DNA of 64,000 nucleotides. Origin: Pseudodesulfovibrio sp. (GTDB lineage: Bacteria > Desulfobacterota > Desulfovibrionia > Desulfovibrionales > Desulfovibrionaceae). Position 1 is the stretch's first letter; every line of letters starts with the position of its first letter. The translations under genes were made by a program, and so were the position numbers. Of the stretch, positions 1 through 8,717 are shown piece after piece. The DNA lies in assembly GCA_016342345.1 (NCBI GenBank), contig JAEINO010000002.1, positions 1 through 64,000 of the forward strand. The letters are read 5' to 3'. The notes beneath the pieces were generated by a model. It was not told the DNA's origin. It searched no databases and was given only the letters and a program-made list of their open reading frames with translations.

Positions 1-205
1 AGGGCCTTAGCTTGGAAAGCCAACGCTCATGCGGGAATTGAGGGATACCAACGGTTCCTAACCGGACAGCAATGATAATGGAATTAAAATGCGAAATTCA
101 TGAAACCATATACTAGTAGAAAAAATATGGAATCGGCAGCAGGCATCGCAGACACAGGGCCTTGTCTCCATTTGCAGCCAGATTCAAAGCAGTAAGGAGC
201 ATATC

Positions 206-2245
206 ATGAGTTGGAAAGATTATAAACTCAGTGTCAAATTCGGGATCGGTTTTGGCGTGGTCCTGCTGCTTCTGGTCTCTTTGGGAGGATGGTCTATTAC
301 CGGTATCAGCGGCATTGTGACAAATGCCGCTGAAGTTATTGATGGCAACAAGTTACGGGGCAACTTTATTCAGAAGGTCGTGGATCATCTGAAGTGGGCG
401 GAAGAGGTCAACGTGCTTTTGACCGATAAGTCTGTTCATTCGCTGGATGTCCAGACTGATCCGCATAAATGCGCTTTTGGCAAATGGTATTACAGCGAAG
501 CAAGACAACAGGCCGAGGCTCTGGTGCCTGTCATCAAGCCCCTGCTGGCGAGCATTGAAGCACCTCATAACGCCCTGCATCAGTCAGCACTTGACATTGA
601 AGAAAAATATGCCCCGGCTGATGTGGAGCTAGGTGTCTTCCTGCGTGACAAGAAGCTCGATCATCTTACATGGACAGGTTCGGTCAGGGACGCACTTCTG
701 AACCCGGAAGCCCGGACGACAGGAGTGCAGACTGATCCGCACAAGTGTGGTCTCGGAAAGTGGCTCTATTCTCCTGAAACAAGCAAGCGCATGCTGGATG
801 ATCCCGAATTCGGAACAGCGGTCAAGGCGATATTTGAACCTCATGCCGCATTGCATGAGTCCGCCATCCAAATTGATGGTATGCTGGCTGAATTTGACAG
901 GAAAGGCGCTCAGGAGTTCTTTCGCGATCAGACGGAGCCGTTGGCTCAGAAGACTCTGGCCGAAGTAGACGAAGTGTTGGCGCTGAATGACATGCGCCAG
1001 AGGAAATTTGAAGAGGCTCAACAGGTCTATACCATGACGACAGTCCCTGCGCTTAATCAGGTGCAGGGCATATTGTATGATATACGGACTCTCATTGCCG
1101 AGAATATCATGACCGATGAGCAGATGTTGGGCGATGCCTCCCAAACGTTGATAGGAGTTGTCATTTTCAGTGGCGTGGCTCTTGTTCTGGGTATTCTCCT
1201 TGCCTGGATTATTGCAAATGGCATTATTGGTCCTTTGAGAAAAGGGATGAATTTTGCGGAAATAGTATCCTCTGGAGACCTGCGGGCCAAGGTGGATCTT
1301 GATCAGAAGGACGAAGTGGGACAGCTTGCCACTTCGCTGACCACCATGGCTGACAAGTTGAGCGATGTGGTCGGTGACGTCAATTCGGCTACAGACAGTG
1401 TGTCTGCGGGCAGCCAGGAGCTGTCGGCTTCTGCTCAGTCTCTGTCGCAATCCGTGACCGAACAGGCAGCCTCTATTGAGCAGGTGTCAGCATCCATGGA
1501 ACAGATGAATGCTGGGGTTCGGAGCAATGCGGACAACGCCAGTCAAACAGAGTCTATTGCCACCAAGGCTGCCGAAGGAGCCAAGGCAAGTGGGGAGGCG
1601 GTAACTGAGGCCATGGGAGCACTCAAGTCCATTGCCGAACGTATTACGATTATCCAGGAGATCGCACGGCAGACCAATTTACTGGCCTTGAATGCTGCTA
1701 TTGAAGCGGCTCGCGCCGGGACACACGGCAAGGGGTTTGCCGTTGTTGCTGCCGAGGTCCGAAAATTGGCCGAAAGAAGCGGGAAGGCAGCAGAGGAAAT
1801 CGGAGAGATGTCCTCCACCAGCATGGAGGTGGCTGACAAGGCAGGGTTGATGCTTGGAGAATTGATTCCGCAAATTGCCAAGACCGCAGATCTGGTCAAG
1901 GAAATCGCAGCAAATTGCATGGAGCAGGACAAGGGCGTAAGCGAGATCAGCAGTGCAATCGGTCTGCTTGATCAGGTCACGCAGGGCAATGCCTCGGCAT
2001 CCGAGCAAATGGCTTCAACTTCCGAAGAATTGTCCAGCCAGGCCCAGATGCTTGCACACGCCATGACCTTCTTCAAGACCGGTGGCAATGGCAATGGCAA
2101 CAAGTCTCATGGAGCTACGGTTGTTGCGTCCCGTATGGTGCCGCAGTCCTTGCCTGACTCGGTCTCTGACAAGAAATCAAGGAGAGCTTCCTCTGATTCA
2201 GGTTTTGACATGGATATGGATGAGGATGGCTACGAGCAATTCTGA
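206..2245 (+). CDS. Methyl-accepting chemotaxis protein with two CZB zinc-binding domains
   Basis: Membrane chemoreceptor of 679 residues that should signal to CheA/CheW. A first membrane helix spans about residues 10-32 and a second about 312-341. Between them lie two complete CZB-type modules: each has an HLxW motif, a CxxGKW motif (CAFGKW, CGLGKW) and a closing HxxxH (HNALH, HAALH), roughly residues 57-125 and 148-225. HAMP follows to about 395, then a cytoplasmic signalling domain with the conserved hairpin tip ([20 protein letters not shown]). The protein ends in GYEQF, which has the form of a CheR-docking pentapeptide (aromatic at position 2, F at 5). CZB domains bind zinc and are linked to zinc or hypochlorite sensing in known receptors; the ligand here is inferred. 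The start follows AAGGAG by a normal spacing. Confidence 0.95.
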   Translation: MSWKDYKLSVKFGIGFGVVLLLLVSLGGWSITGISGIVTNAAEVIDGNKLRGNFIQKVVDHLKWAEEVNVLLTDKSVHSLDVQTDPHKCAFGKWYYSEARQQAEALVPVIKPLLASIEAPHNALHQSALDIEEKYAPADVELGVFLRDKKLDHLTWTGSVRDALLNPEARTTGVQTDPHKCGLGKWLYSPETSKRMLDDPEFGTAVKAIFEPHAALHESAIQIDGMLAEFDRKGAQEFFRDQTEPLAQKTLAEVDEVLALNDMRQRKFEEAQQVYTMTTVPALNQVQGILYDIRTLIAENIMTDEQMLGDASQTLIGVVIFSGVALVLGILLAWIIANGIIGPLRKGMNFAEIVSSGDLRAKVDLDQKDEVGQLATSLTTMADKLSDVVGDVNSATDSVSAGSQELSASAQSLSQSVTEQAASIEQVSASMEQMNAGVRSNADNASQTESIATKAAEGAKASGEAVTEAMGALKSIAERITIIQEIARQTNLLALNAAIEAARAGTHGKGFAVVAAEVRKLAERSGKAAEEIGEMSSTSMEVADKAGLMLGELIPQIAKTADLVKEIAANCMEQDKGVSEISSAIGLLDQVTQGNASASEQMASTSEELSSQAQMLAHAMTFFKTGGNGNGNKSHGATVVASRMVPQSLPDSVSDKKSRRASSDSGFDMDMDEDGYEQF

Positions 2246-2260
2246 TCGGTTCTGACTTCA

Positions 2261-2291
2261 TAAAAAAACGGCAGTATTGAATGCTGCCGTT
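2261..2291 (-). terminator. Rho-independent terminator of the asparaginase gene
   Basis: AACGGCAG pairs with CTGCCGTT around a 9-nt loop. Read on the minus strand the stem is followed by seven T, so it fits the end of the asparaginase transcript. It may also stop the convergent chemoreceptor transcript. Confidence 0.8.
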
Positions 2292-2316
2292 CAGAGTCCT
2301 TAAAAGATCAATCTGG

Positions 2317-2352
2317 CAGGCTGTTGAAAACGGCCCCATAGTTGCGTTGTTT
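2317..2352. repeat. Partial CAGGCTGTTGAAAA-type repeat
   Basis: CAGGCTGTTGAAAA and the following GCG-CGTTG pattern match the left end of the complete repeat at 49668-49791. The copy is cut off where the asparaginase stop codon begins. Only one end is present. Confidence 0.5.
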
Positions 2353-3355
2353 ATGCGTCGGCAAACATGTCGCGTATTTCTTCCATGTTGCTTGTCAGGC
2401 CCAGTGCGCACATGAGTCGGATTCTGGCTTTTGGTCCGCCCAGGCGTCCGCAGAGAATGACTCCCTTGTCCTCAAGGTCTGCACCACCGCCTGGATAGCC
2501 GTATATGGGCCAGACTCCGCCCTCTATGCATCGGGTGGACAAAACCACCGGAATGTGCGCTTTGATGCATTCCTCAATGGCCGGAACGGCCTTTGGCGGC
2601 ACGTTCCCGGCACCGAATCCTTCGATGACAATCCCTTTGCTACCAGACGTCCTGACGTGATCGATAAGTGATCGGTCCATGCCTGTGTACGAGGTGATGA
2701 GAGCCACTTCCGTTTCGATTCTTTCAGGCCGGAGTTTGCGGCGTGGAGAAGTGTTCATAGGGCAGCCTGCAAGCATGACGGATTCACCTGCCACATAGCC
2801 GACAATGCCTGCCTCGCGAGATTCAAATGCGTCCACGTTGAGCGAGTTGACCTTGACGGCTTCGCGGGCAGCAAAGATGCGGTCGGTCATGAGCAGACAG
2901 GCCCCCGTGCCCGGAGGCAGAGGGAGCAGACAGGCCCGCACGCCGTTTATAAGATTGCGAAGGCCATCATAACCGGATTCGGAGTAATACCGCATGGACC
3001 CGGTCAGGATAACTGGTTTGTCCGAGTCAATGACCAGATCGCACATGTAGGCAGACTCGGCCAGTACGTCTGTGCCGTGGAGGATAACCGCGCCGAGCAC
3101 CGAGTCCTCGGCCAAGGTTGTTTCTACTTCCTTGGCAAGTCGGAACATGTCCATTGGGGTCATGTGCGGACTCGGCTTGTCAGACCATGGAATGGGACGC
3201 AGGGAAATGCCTTCTTTCTGGGGCGCAAGCTGGTTCAAGAGTTTCTCGAAATTGCCTCCAGGAGCAACTCCGTGGACGCCTTCAGAGGGGGCCATTCCAA
3301 TGGTTCCGCCTGTAAAGAATACCGCTATTTCAGATAATTGAGTTGTTTCGGTCAT
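2351..3355 (-). CDS. ansA: L-asparaginase
   Basis: Cytosolic asparaginase of 334 residues that hydrolyses L-asparagine to aspartate and ammonia. The N-terminal TGGTIG motif (residues 15-20) carries the nucleophilic threonine, and ILHGTDVLAESA near residue 93 supplies the second active-site threonine and aspartate. Length is normal for the bacterial family. There is no signal peptide, which argues for the cytoplasmic type. It lies 98 bp downstream of the FrnE-like selenoprotein candidate on the same strand and may share its transcript. No strong Shine-Dalgarno precedes the ATG. Confidence 0.9.
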   Translation of the reverse strand: MTETTQLSEIAVFFTGGTIGMAPSEGVHGVAPGGNFEKLLNQLAPQKEGISLRPIPWSDKPSPHMTPMDMFRLAKEVETTLAEDSVLGAVILHGTDVLAESAYMCDLVIDSDKPVILTGSMRYYSESGYDGLRNLINGVRACLLPLPPGTGACLLMTDRIFAAREAVKVNSLNVDAFESREAGIVGYVAGESVMLAGCPMNTSPRRKLRPERIETEVALITSYTGMDRSLIDHVRTSGSKGIVIEGFGAGNVPPKAVPAIEECIKAHIPVVLSTRCIEGGVWPIYGYPGGGADLEDKGVILCGRLGGPKARIRLMCALGLTSNMEEIRDMFADA

Positions 3356-3453
3356 AGTGTTGTACTCTGTTGCTGTTAATTGTGGTAGCGAGGCTCATTC
3401 TTACTGGTCTTTGTTGCAGGACCTGGAACAAATGGCAAGCTCATGTCGTCTGC

Positions 3454-4056
3454 TTACTGCTTGGAAAGATCTTGCAGGGCTTTGCGGAATGCCTTTTCGG
3501 CGATGGCTCCGGGCATTGGGGGGAGGTCCTCGATGAAGAAGGTCGGCAAGGTCGTGACCTTGAGTCGTCGGGCTTCGTCTGCGCCTTGTGTGACTTGTAT
3601 GGAATAGCGTCCCTGATTCAGGGCGGTTTCCAGTTCCTTGGCGTGCAGACCGTTTTTTTGCGCCAGTTCGAGCAGGACCGTCATGTTGCCTATGTCCTGT
3701 CCATGAGTAAAGTACGCCTTGAACAAAGCGCTGTGCATGTGCTCGTAGCAACCTTTGTCGCGGGCGAATTCCGCAGTTTCCAGGGCCAGGCGGGAGTTGC
3801 TCATCCAGGTGAGTTCTCCGAACCTGAGACCATATGGCTCAGATCGCTGGCGACAGATAGTGAGTACATGATCGACATCCCATTGGGAAAACAGATCGGT
3901 GACGAGTATGCCTTCGGGGGGCGTCTCAGGATGGAGTTCTCGTGGAATCCATATGTCATCAATATCGAAATCCTCTTTCAGGTGGTCGACAATGCCCTTG
4001 CCGACATAACAGAAAGGTCAAACGAAATCGGAAAAAATGCGAATGGTTATGGGCAC
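3454..4056 (-). CDS. DsbA/FrnE-family thiol oxidoreductase, selenocysteine-containing (UPFC) candidate
   Basis: Read from a GTG start four bases after AGGAGG, this frame encodes 200 residues interrupted only by one TGA (4020-4018, codon 13). The TGA falls exactly where this family has the first cysteine of its CPFC redox motif: SDFV-TGA-PFCYVGKGIV. The sequence then continues without a stop through family-typical segments: RELHPETPPEG, then SNSRLALETAEFA near residue 87, and TLPTFFIED with the cis-proline loop. Length matches FrnE/2-hydroxychromene-2-carboxylate-isomerase-like DsbA proteins (about 200-215 residues). I read the TGA as selenocysteine, supported by a hairpin just downstream. Desulfovibrio-type bacteria are known users of selenocysteine. 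The substrate is unknown; a cytoplasmic dithiol oxidoreductase role is inferred because there is no signal peptide. The alternative is a nonsense mutation, which would be an odd coincidence at this residue. A standard gene caller would report only the last 116 residues. Confidence 0.88.
3985..4005 (-). promoter_or_regulatory. Candidate bacterial SECIS hairpin
   Basis: Starting 13 nt after the in-frame TGA, GTCGGCAA pairs with TTGTCGAC (eight pairs, one of them G-U) around the five-base loop GGGCA. The loop begins 20 nt after the TGA and has G at its first two positions. Both match the published description of bacterial SECIS elements (loop about 16-37 nt from UGA, G early in the loop). It lies inside the coding frame, as expected for bacteria. 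Confidence 0.75.
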
Positions 4057-4244
4057 TGCGCCTCCTCTGTCCAGTTCTGTCGGTGTCGTGTTCGATTAAA
4101 ATTCTACACGGGTTTGCCAGCATTCAGCAAGGATTTGCCTGCATAACTCATTTCCGATTATTCTCCGTGGAGTTGACCGAAATATATGATGTGCTAATAT
4201 AGGAGTGTATGCAGGAAGGGTCGTGAACCTGAAAGGGAGACGCC

Positions 4245-4706
4245 ATGCGGATGAAAACTAAAAATGCTCTCGTTGTCTTATTCTTTATTCTAATCGGTTT
4301 TGGTGTGATCGTGGCCTTTGATTACACTGATGACTATGTGGGTGATCGGTTCAACAGGGCTTTCACCAGTGGGCAATACGTCAAGGGTGAAGCTTTTTCG
4401 CTGGACGCATTTTTGGAATACTATGATTGGGACAGGGTGTGCGTTGCACTTCCCTATTCCTCCCATGAATTTAGAAACAGGTTGGGACTTTCCTACACGC
4501 ATTCCGCAACTGAGGACTCCGGTTGGAGCCTGGTTTTTATCAGGGGAGATTACGTGGTTGCCGAGATTCCTTTTGAAAAGAGTTTTCTTGAACATCCACT
4601 CGATCTTGAAATGCCCTGTTTTGATCGATGGTCAGCCATCGTCATCATTGATGACAATGATGACGCAGTCGGTTCGAACCTGCGGCTGTCATTTGCCGGG
4701 CATTGA
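4245..4706 (+). CDS. Unknown membrane-anchored or exported protein
   Basis: 153 residues with a basic start (MRMKTK) followed by a hydrophobic segment at about 8-25, ending near FDYTDD. This is a signal anchor or an uncleaved signal peptide. The rest is soluble and rich in aromatic and acidic residues, with single cysteines in VCVALP and MPCFD. I do not recognise a family. GGGAGACGCC precedes the ATG and gives a reasonable ribosome site. It is divergent from the selenoprotein candidate and convergent with FmdE. Confidence 0.7.
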   Translation: MRMKTKNALVVLFFILIGFGVIVAFDYTDDYVGDRFNRAFTSGQYVKGEAFSLDAFLEYYDWDRVCVALPYSSHEFRNRLGLSYTHSATEDSGWSLVFIRGDYVVAEIPFEKSFLEHPLDLEMPCFDRWSAIVIIDDNDDAVGSNLRLSFAGH

Positions 4707-4747
4707 TGGATGGAGGTTTGTTGCAAACGGGATTGCACCCGGTGGCA

Positions 4748-5359
4748 TCAGATTTTCTGTTCCACCTTGGCAAAACAGGGGATGCATGTTGTTTTTCCTC
4801 CGAATCGGCGGGTTCTGGATTCCATGACTGTTTCGCCGCACATGTCGCAGACCAGGCTTTCAAGAATTGCCGCAGATCGGGGCGGGCCATCGGTCAGTCG
4901 TTGGATCGTGAACACGTCATCCAGAGCCAGTTGCATCAATTGCTTTTTGTGATTTTCCCATATTTGGTCAGCGCGTTCTCTTTCGGCCTTTGTGGCGGTC
5001 CCGTTGGTAATTTTGGTTACCAGGGCACCCCTTTCCCCGTCCATGTAGTCGTATGCTTCGGTTCGCAGGAGTGCCCGTAGTCCTGCGCCGGTCTTTCTGT
5101 CGTAGAAGGAAAAGGCCATTTTACCGAAATCACGGTGCATGAAGTTGCCTTTGCCATAGGTACACCCTGTCAGGAACTGAATGGCATCCACACCGCACAT
5201 ATCTGTTTCGGACACGGCAACCATTTCAATGTCATCAGGGTGACCAAGTTCGCGTATGGCAAGCTCGGCAGCGCGGATGCCGATGGACAGGCCCGGACAG
5301 GAGTGTCCGTGGAAAGCGATGGTCTTTTCTATCAGTTCGGATGATATGCTACAGCTCAT
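4748..5359 (-). CDS. FmdE-family protein with C-terminal zinc ribbon
   Basis: 203 residues. The N-terminal part has the FmdE hallmark HGHSCPG (residues 17-23) and ETDMCGVDAIQFLTGCTYGKGN, the metal-binding core of the family named after formylmethanofuran dehydrogenase subunit E. The C-terminus has a CDMCG...CIPC zinc ribbon. The true role of FmdE proteins in non-methanogens is unsettled; a molybdopterin or metal-cofactor role is usually suggested. It is the last gene of an operon with a FecBCD-type ABC transporter, 33 bp after the ATPase, so a link to uptake or handling of that metal or chelate is likely. No formylmethanofuran dehydrogenase genes are in view. Confidence 0.88.
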   Translation of the reverse strand: MSCSISSELIEKTIAFHGHSCPGLSIGIRAAELAIRELGHPDDIEMVAVSETDMCGVDAIQFLTGCTYGKGNFMHRDFGKMAFSFYDRKTGAGLRALLRTEAYDYMDGERGALVTKITNGTATKAERERADQIWENHKKQLMQLALDDVFTIQRLTDGPPRSAAILESLVCDMCGETVMESRTRRFGGKTTCIPCFAKVEQKI

Positions 5360-5392
5360 TGTTTTTCCTCTGGGTGCTAGGACAGTTCATTT

Positions 5393-6148
5393 TCAGGCGG
5401 CCGGGACGATCAGGGGATGTCCATGCACATGGTGGATATGCACGGGCAGGCCGTAGACTTCCTCGATAACTTCCGATGTGACATCGCAGGCGGGACCTGT
5501 GGAATGGATGGTTCCGTCCTTGAGGAACAAGACCTTGTCTGCATAGCGCAGGGCGGTGTTCAGGTCATGCATGGTCATGATGGCACTGATCTTGTGCTCG
5601 TCCACCACTCGCCTGAGCAGGGTGAGGATGTCAATCTGGCTTTTGAGATCCAGCGAGCTTGTGGGTTCGTCCAGAAGCATCAGGCGTGGTTCCTGGACCA
5701 GTGCGCGGGCAATGGCAACCTTTTGCATTTCTCCGCCGCTCAACTGGTCGATATGCCTGAGAGACAGTTTTTCCATGTGCAGTCGGCGGATGGCTGATTC
5801 CACGATTTTCAGATCATGATCGCCTACTTTCCAGCGAATGTGCGGCTTGCGTCCCATGAGTACGGCGTCAAAGACGGTCAACCTTGCGGTTTCGTTTTTC
5901 TGGGCCACATATCCGATGCCCAGTGCAATTTCATCAGGGCGCATGGAGAGGACGTCGCGTCCTTCGACCATTACCGCGCCACTTGATGGTTTGTGGATTG
6001 CGTTGATGCATTTGAGCAATGTGGTCTTTCCCACACCGTTGGGGCCGAGAATTGCCAACAGTTCTCCGCCTTCCAGTTGAAAGTCGACCTCGGAAAGCAC
6101 TGGCTGACTGTTGTAGGTGAAATCCACCCCGATCACGTTGAGACTCAT
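5393..6148 (-). CDS. Iron/cobalamin-type ABC transporter, ATP-binding protein
   Basis: 251 residues, a complete ABC ATPase of the FecE/BtuD type. Walker A is GPNGVGKTT (about 34-42), the signature is LSGGEMQK, Walker B is LMLLDEPTS, and the switch histidine lies in IMTMHDLN. It energises import of a metal chelate (siderophore, haem or corrinoid) through the FecCD-type permease next to it, whose stop it overlaps by four bases, indicating translational coupling. Which chelate is carried cannot be read from the sequence. Confidence 0.93.
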   Translation of the reverse strand: MSLNVIGVDFTYNSQPVLSEVDFQLEGGELLAILGPNGVGKTTLLKCINAIHKPSSGAVMVEGRDVLSMRPDEIALGIGYVAQKNETARLTVFDAVLMGRKPHIRWKVGDHDLKIVESAIRRLHMEKLSLRHIDQLSGGEMQKVAIARALVQEPRLMLLDEPTSSLDLKSQIDILTLLRRVVDEHKISAIMTMHDLNTALRYADKVLFLKDGTIHSTGPACDVTSEVIEEVYGLPVHIHHVHGHPLIVPAA

Positions 6149-7215
6149 TGCTTTTGTCCCCTTATTATGAGGAAGATGAAAACAGGTGCGCCCATGAAGG
6201 CCGTGAGTACGGAAACCGGCAGTACATGTGGGGCAAGGATCAACCGTGCTACCGTGTCCGAGACCAGCAGAAGCAGACCTCCTCCCAGAATGGAAGCGAG
6301 CAGTAGAAAACGATGATCCGATCCTATGAGTCTGCGGGCCATGTGCGGCACGACCAGTCCCACAAAACCGATGATTCCCAAAAAGGAGATGATCACTGCC
6401 GTGAGGAGCGAAGCCAGAAGCATTCCGATCATGCGGACCCTCTCAACTCGCACTCCCAGTCCCTTGGCTGTTTCGTCTCCAGCATCAATGGCGTTGTAGT
6501 TCCAGCCATTGGACAGGAAATAGACAGACGTGACCAGCGTGACCACGGAGATGACGCCCAGTTCGGACCACGATGCACGCGCCGTGTCGCCAAAGGTCCA
6601 GAAGACCATGGCCGCCAATTGTACGTCATCGGCAAAGAATTGCAGGAACATGGTCCCGGCTGTGAACAGTGCGCCCAAGGCAACTCCGGTCAGAACCATA
6701 ACCTCGGGTGTGGCTCCGCGCAGACGCGAGATGGCGATGATTACTCCGGCAGCCGTCAGACTGAAGAAAAAGGCCGCGCCTGTGGTAATATACGGATTGG
6801 TGATGCTGATCGCATCGATATGGGACGAGGTCATCATGCCCCCGTCCAGAAGCATGACGGAAAGGGCTGCGCCAAAGGCTGCCGCGTGGGATATTCCCAG
6901 CGTAAAAGGTGAACCGAGCGGGTTCCGCAGGATGGACTGCATGACTGTACCTGCTACGGCCAGCCCAGCTCCTGCCATGATGGAGGTCAGGGCCTGAGGC
7001 AGCCGGATGCTCCAGACAATGGCGTCTATGCGCTTGGATGTGACCATGCCAGCCAGACTCTTGGCAACCGACAAAACGGGGATGTTGGCCGCGCCCATGG
7101 AGATTCCTGTCACCAGAGCAACGGCAACCAGCACCGCTGCCGTGATGATGAGCGTGACCTTCCAGCCGATGTATCGCCGATATTCGGCTGGAACCTGTCC
7201 GTCGGAGAAGTGCAT
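6145..7215 (-). CDS. FecCD-family ABC transporter permease
   Basis: 356-residue polytopic membrane protein of the FecCD/BtuC class. It has the conserved RLPQALTSIMAGAGLAVAGTVMQ stretch, cut here to its core LPQALTSIMAGAGLA, and the coupling region GIIGFVGLVVPHMAR near residue 290 that docks the ATPase. The start ATG immediately follows the TAG of the binding-protein gene, and the end overlaps the ATPase start. Together with its neighbours it makes a complete importer. Confidence 0.93.
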   Translation of the reverse strand: MHFSDGQVPAEYRRYIGWKVTLIITAAVLVAVALVTGISMGAANIPVLSVAKSLAGMVTSKRIDAIVWSIRLPQALTSIMAGAGLAVAGTVMQSILRNPLGSPFTLGISHAAAFGAALSVMLLDGGMMTSSHIDAISITNPYITTGAAFFFSLTAAGVIIAISRLRGATPEVMVLTGVALGALFTAGTMFLQFFADDVQLAAMVFWTFGDTARASWSELGVISVVTLVTSVYFLSNGWNYNAIDAGDETAKGLGVRVERVRMIGMLLASLLTAVIISFLGIIGFVGLVVPHMARRLIGSDHRFLLLASILGGGLLLLVSDTVARLILAPHVLPVSVLTAFMGAPVFIFLIIRGQKQ

Positions 7216-8325
7216 CTAGTTTACCGGAACCGGTTGATAGGCCAGGCCGCCAAAGATGTCGTTCATGGTCTTGAAGACGGGTTTGCCCACAAGGAAGGAG
7301 TAGATGGCGTCTGCCTTGGCTGCCGGGTCCACGTCCTGGAATCTGTCCGGGTACAGGAGCTTTCCGATATAGAAGGCATTGGCCAGAATGGAACCGTAGT
7401 TCTTGGAATATCCGTTGTAGGGAAGAAGGCCGTAGACCTTGCCTTCCTTGACTGCTGATAATGTGCGATAGGCTGGGTCTGTTCTCAGTTCGGCCAGCCC
7501 GCTTGCCTTGTCGCCAAGTTGCAGGGTGTACAGGTCCAGAAAGAGATAGTCCGGGTTCCACTCGATGATTTTTTCCTTGGAAACATCGGAATGGCGAAGT
7601 TCCTTTCCAGAAAGCCCTGTGTCATAGGCAAGATTGTTGGCATGGATGAATTGGAATGGCGGATACGCTGGTTCCGTGGACTGGTAGCCGTGCGGTCCCT
7701 TGAAAGCCACGCCGCCGATGAACACGGTGGGACGATCCTTTTCCGGGATGTCCGTTGTTCGCTGCTCAAGTTCTTTGATTTGTGTCTCGAAAAAGGCAAT
7801 GACCTCTTCTGCACGCTGGCCCTTGCCCAGAACTTCTCCCATGGTACGCATGGATTGGTAGAGTTGGGGTCTGAGTTTTCCAAGATCTCCGTAACTGAGT
7901 GCTACCACAGGAATCCCTGTCTTGTCCTGCAATTCCACAGGATTATAGCCCATGCTGAAAGCATAGGTCTTGAAAATGACTTGTGGCTGCGGTTCCAGGG
8001 TCAGGATTAATTCAGGATTGTCGTGTCCGCGAAATTCGCCGAAGGTGGGCATTTCCTTGAATTGGGGGTTGGCAAGGGCGTAAGGCCGTGCATCGAATTT
8101 ACGTGTGCGTGATTCGATGTCGTCAACTGCCACGGCCAGGGGTTCGGCCTGGAGATAGGTCAGAAGCCGCAAACAGCCTGATCCTGAACAAATAACACGA
8201 TTGACAGCCTGGGGAAATTCGGTTTTGTGGCCTGCTGCATCAGTGACAACAACAGGTCCTGCTTCTGCGGCAAGAGCAAAGGCAAGGACCATGACAACGG
8301 CAATAAAAGGATTGAGTTGGCGCAT
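7216..8325 (-). CDS. ABC transporter substrate-binding protein (iron-chelate type)
   Basis: 369 residues with an N-terminal signal peptide (MRQLNPFIAVVMVLAFALAAEA, of which the hydrophobic core is VVMVLAFALA). I chose this ATG over the upstream TTG because it gives a clean signal peptide and follows AAAGGG. The mature part starts with the TDAAGHKTEFP strand typical of the periplasmic FecB/BtuF class and continues with VNRVICSGSG. Expected to capture a metal chelate in the periplasm and hand it to the permease encoded directly downstream. First gene of the four-gene operon that ends with fmdE-like. Confidence 0.9.
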   Translation of the reverse strand: MRQLNPFIAVVMVLAFALAAEAGPVVVTDAAGHKTEFPQAVNRVICSGSGCLRLLTYLQAEPLAVAVDDIESRTRKFDARPYALANPQFKEMPTFGEFRGHDNPELILTLEPQPQVIFKTYAFSMGYNPVELQDKTGIPVVALSYGDLGKLRPQLYQSMRTMGEVLGKGQRAEEVIAFFETQIKELEQRTTDIPEKDRPTVFIGGVAFKGPHGYQSTEPAYPPFQFIHANNLAYDTGLSGKELRHSDVSKEKIIEWNPDYLFLDLYTLQLGDKASGLAELRTDPAYRTLSAVKEGKVYGLLPYNGYSKNYGSILANAFYIGKLLYPDRFQDVDPAAKADAIYSFLVGKPVFKTMNDIFGGLAYQPVPVN

Positions 8326-8364
8326 GTGAACCCTTTGGGAGTAATGTTTCAAGAATCAAGCTTG

Positions 8365-8425
8365 CATGTGACTACGAAACGACTAATGGTAACACTCGTC
8401 ATGTGGTAGTTTATAGTTTCATGTG
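8365..8425. promoter_or_regulatory. Three CATGTG hexamers upstream of the metal ABC operon
   Basis: CATGTG occurs at 8365, 8400 and 8420, all in one direction, in the 100 bp upstream of the binding-protein start. This could be a regulator-binding array, but the motif is short and I see no clear -35/-10 pair to anchor it. Confidence 0.25.
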
Positions 8426-8717
8426 CGTCAAGGGGATGGATGAAATCAGACCGTTCAAGGCGGGTATCTGAATGGGAAGAATTAAGGAGTTCAGTGGGTT
8501 GTGAATTTATCCGTTTGTCGGTTCAGGCTTTTCCCGACCGCAGCACCGGAATTCTCCTCGTAGGTGCTCGCTACCGCGAAGATCTCACCCATCTGGAGGT
8601 TTTTCTCCGTTTAAATAATTACGGGGGTGGATCATTCTTCTCGTGACTCCATTCTTTTCCCTTTGTATAAGGTCGGGAAAGTGCATTTTTTACGTAAGGA
8701 TATAACTAGGATGCAGG
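8426..8717. other. Intergenic stretch without a supported gene
   Basis: With the operator region before it, about 390 bp separate the ABC operon from the pentapeptide gene. A 68-codon frame exists here but has no ribosome site and no recognisable composition. The last part is AT-rich and probably holds the pentapeptide gene promoter. Confidence 0.4.

Noticed and set aside
1-205. Possible gene end or RNA at the left edge
   Set aside because: No frame or structured element could be supported before the chemoreceptor ribosome site.
629-1450. 273-codon minus-strand frame inside the chemoreceptor gene
   Set aside because: Shadow; the plus-strand frame has complete domains.
3401-3751. Another 116-codon minus frame at the selenoprotein locus
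   Set aside because: Out of frame with the FrnE-like sequence and of Arg/Ser/His-rich shadow composition.
3370-4146. 258-codon plus-strand frame opposite the selenoprotein candidate
   Set aside because: The minus strand has the family motifs; this frame has none and its length only reflects the reverse complement of a coding region.
8440-8646. 68-codon ORF upstream of the pentapeptide gene
   Set aside because: No ribosome site, no recognisable domain, in a likely promoter region.
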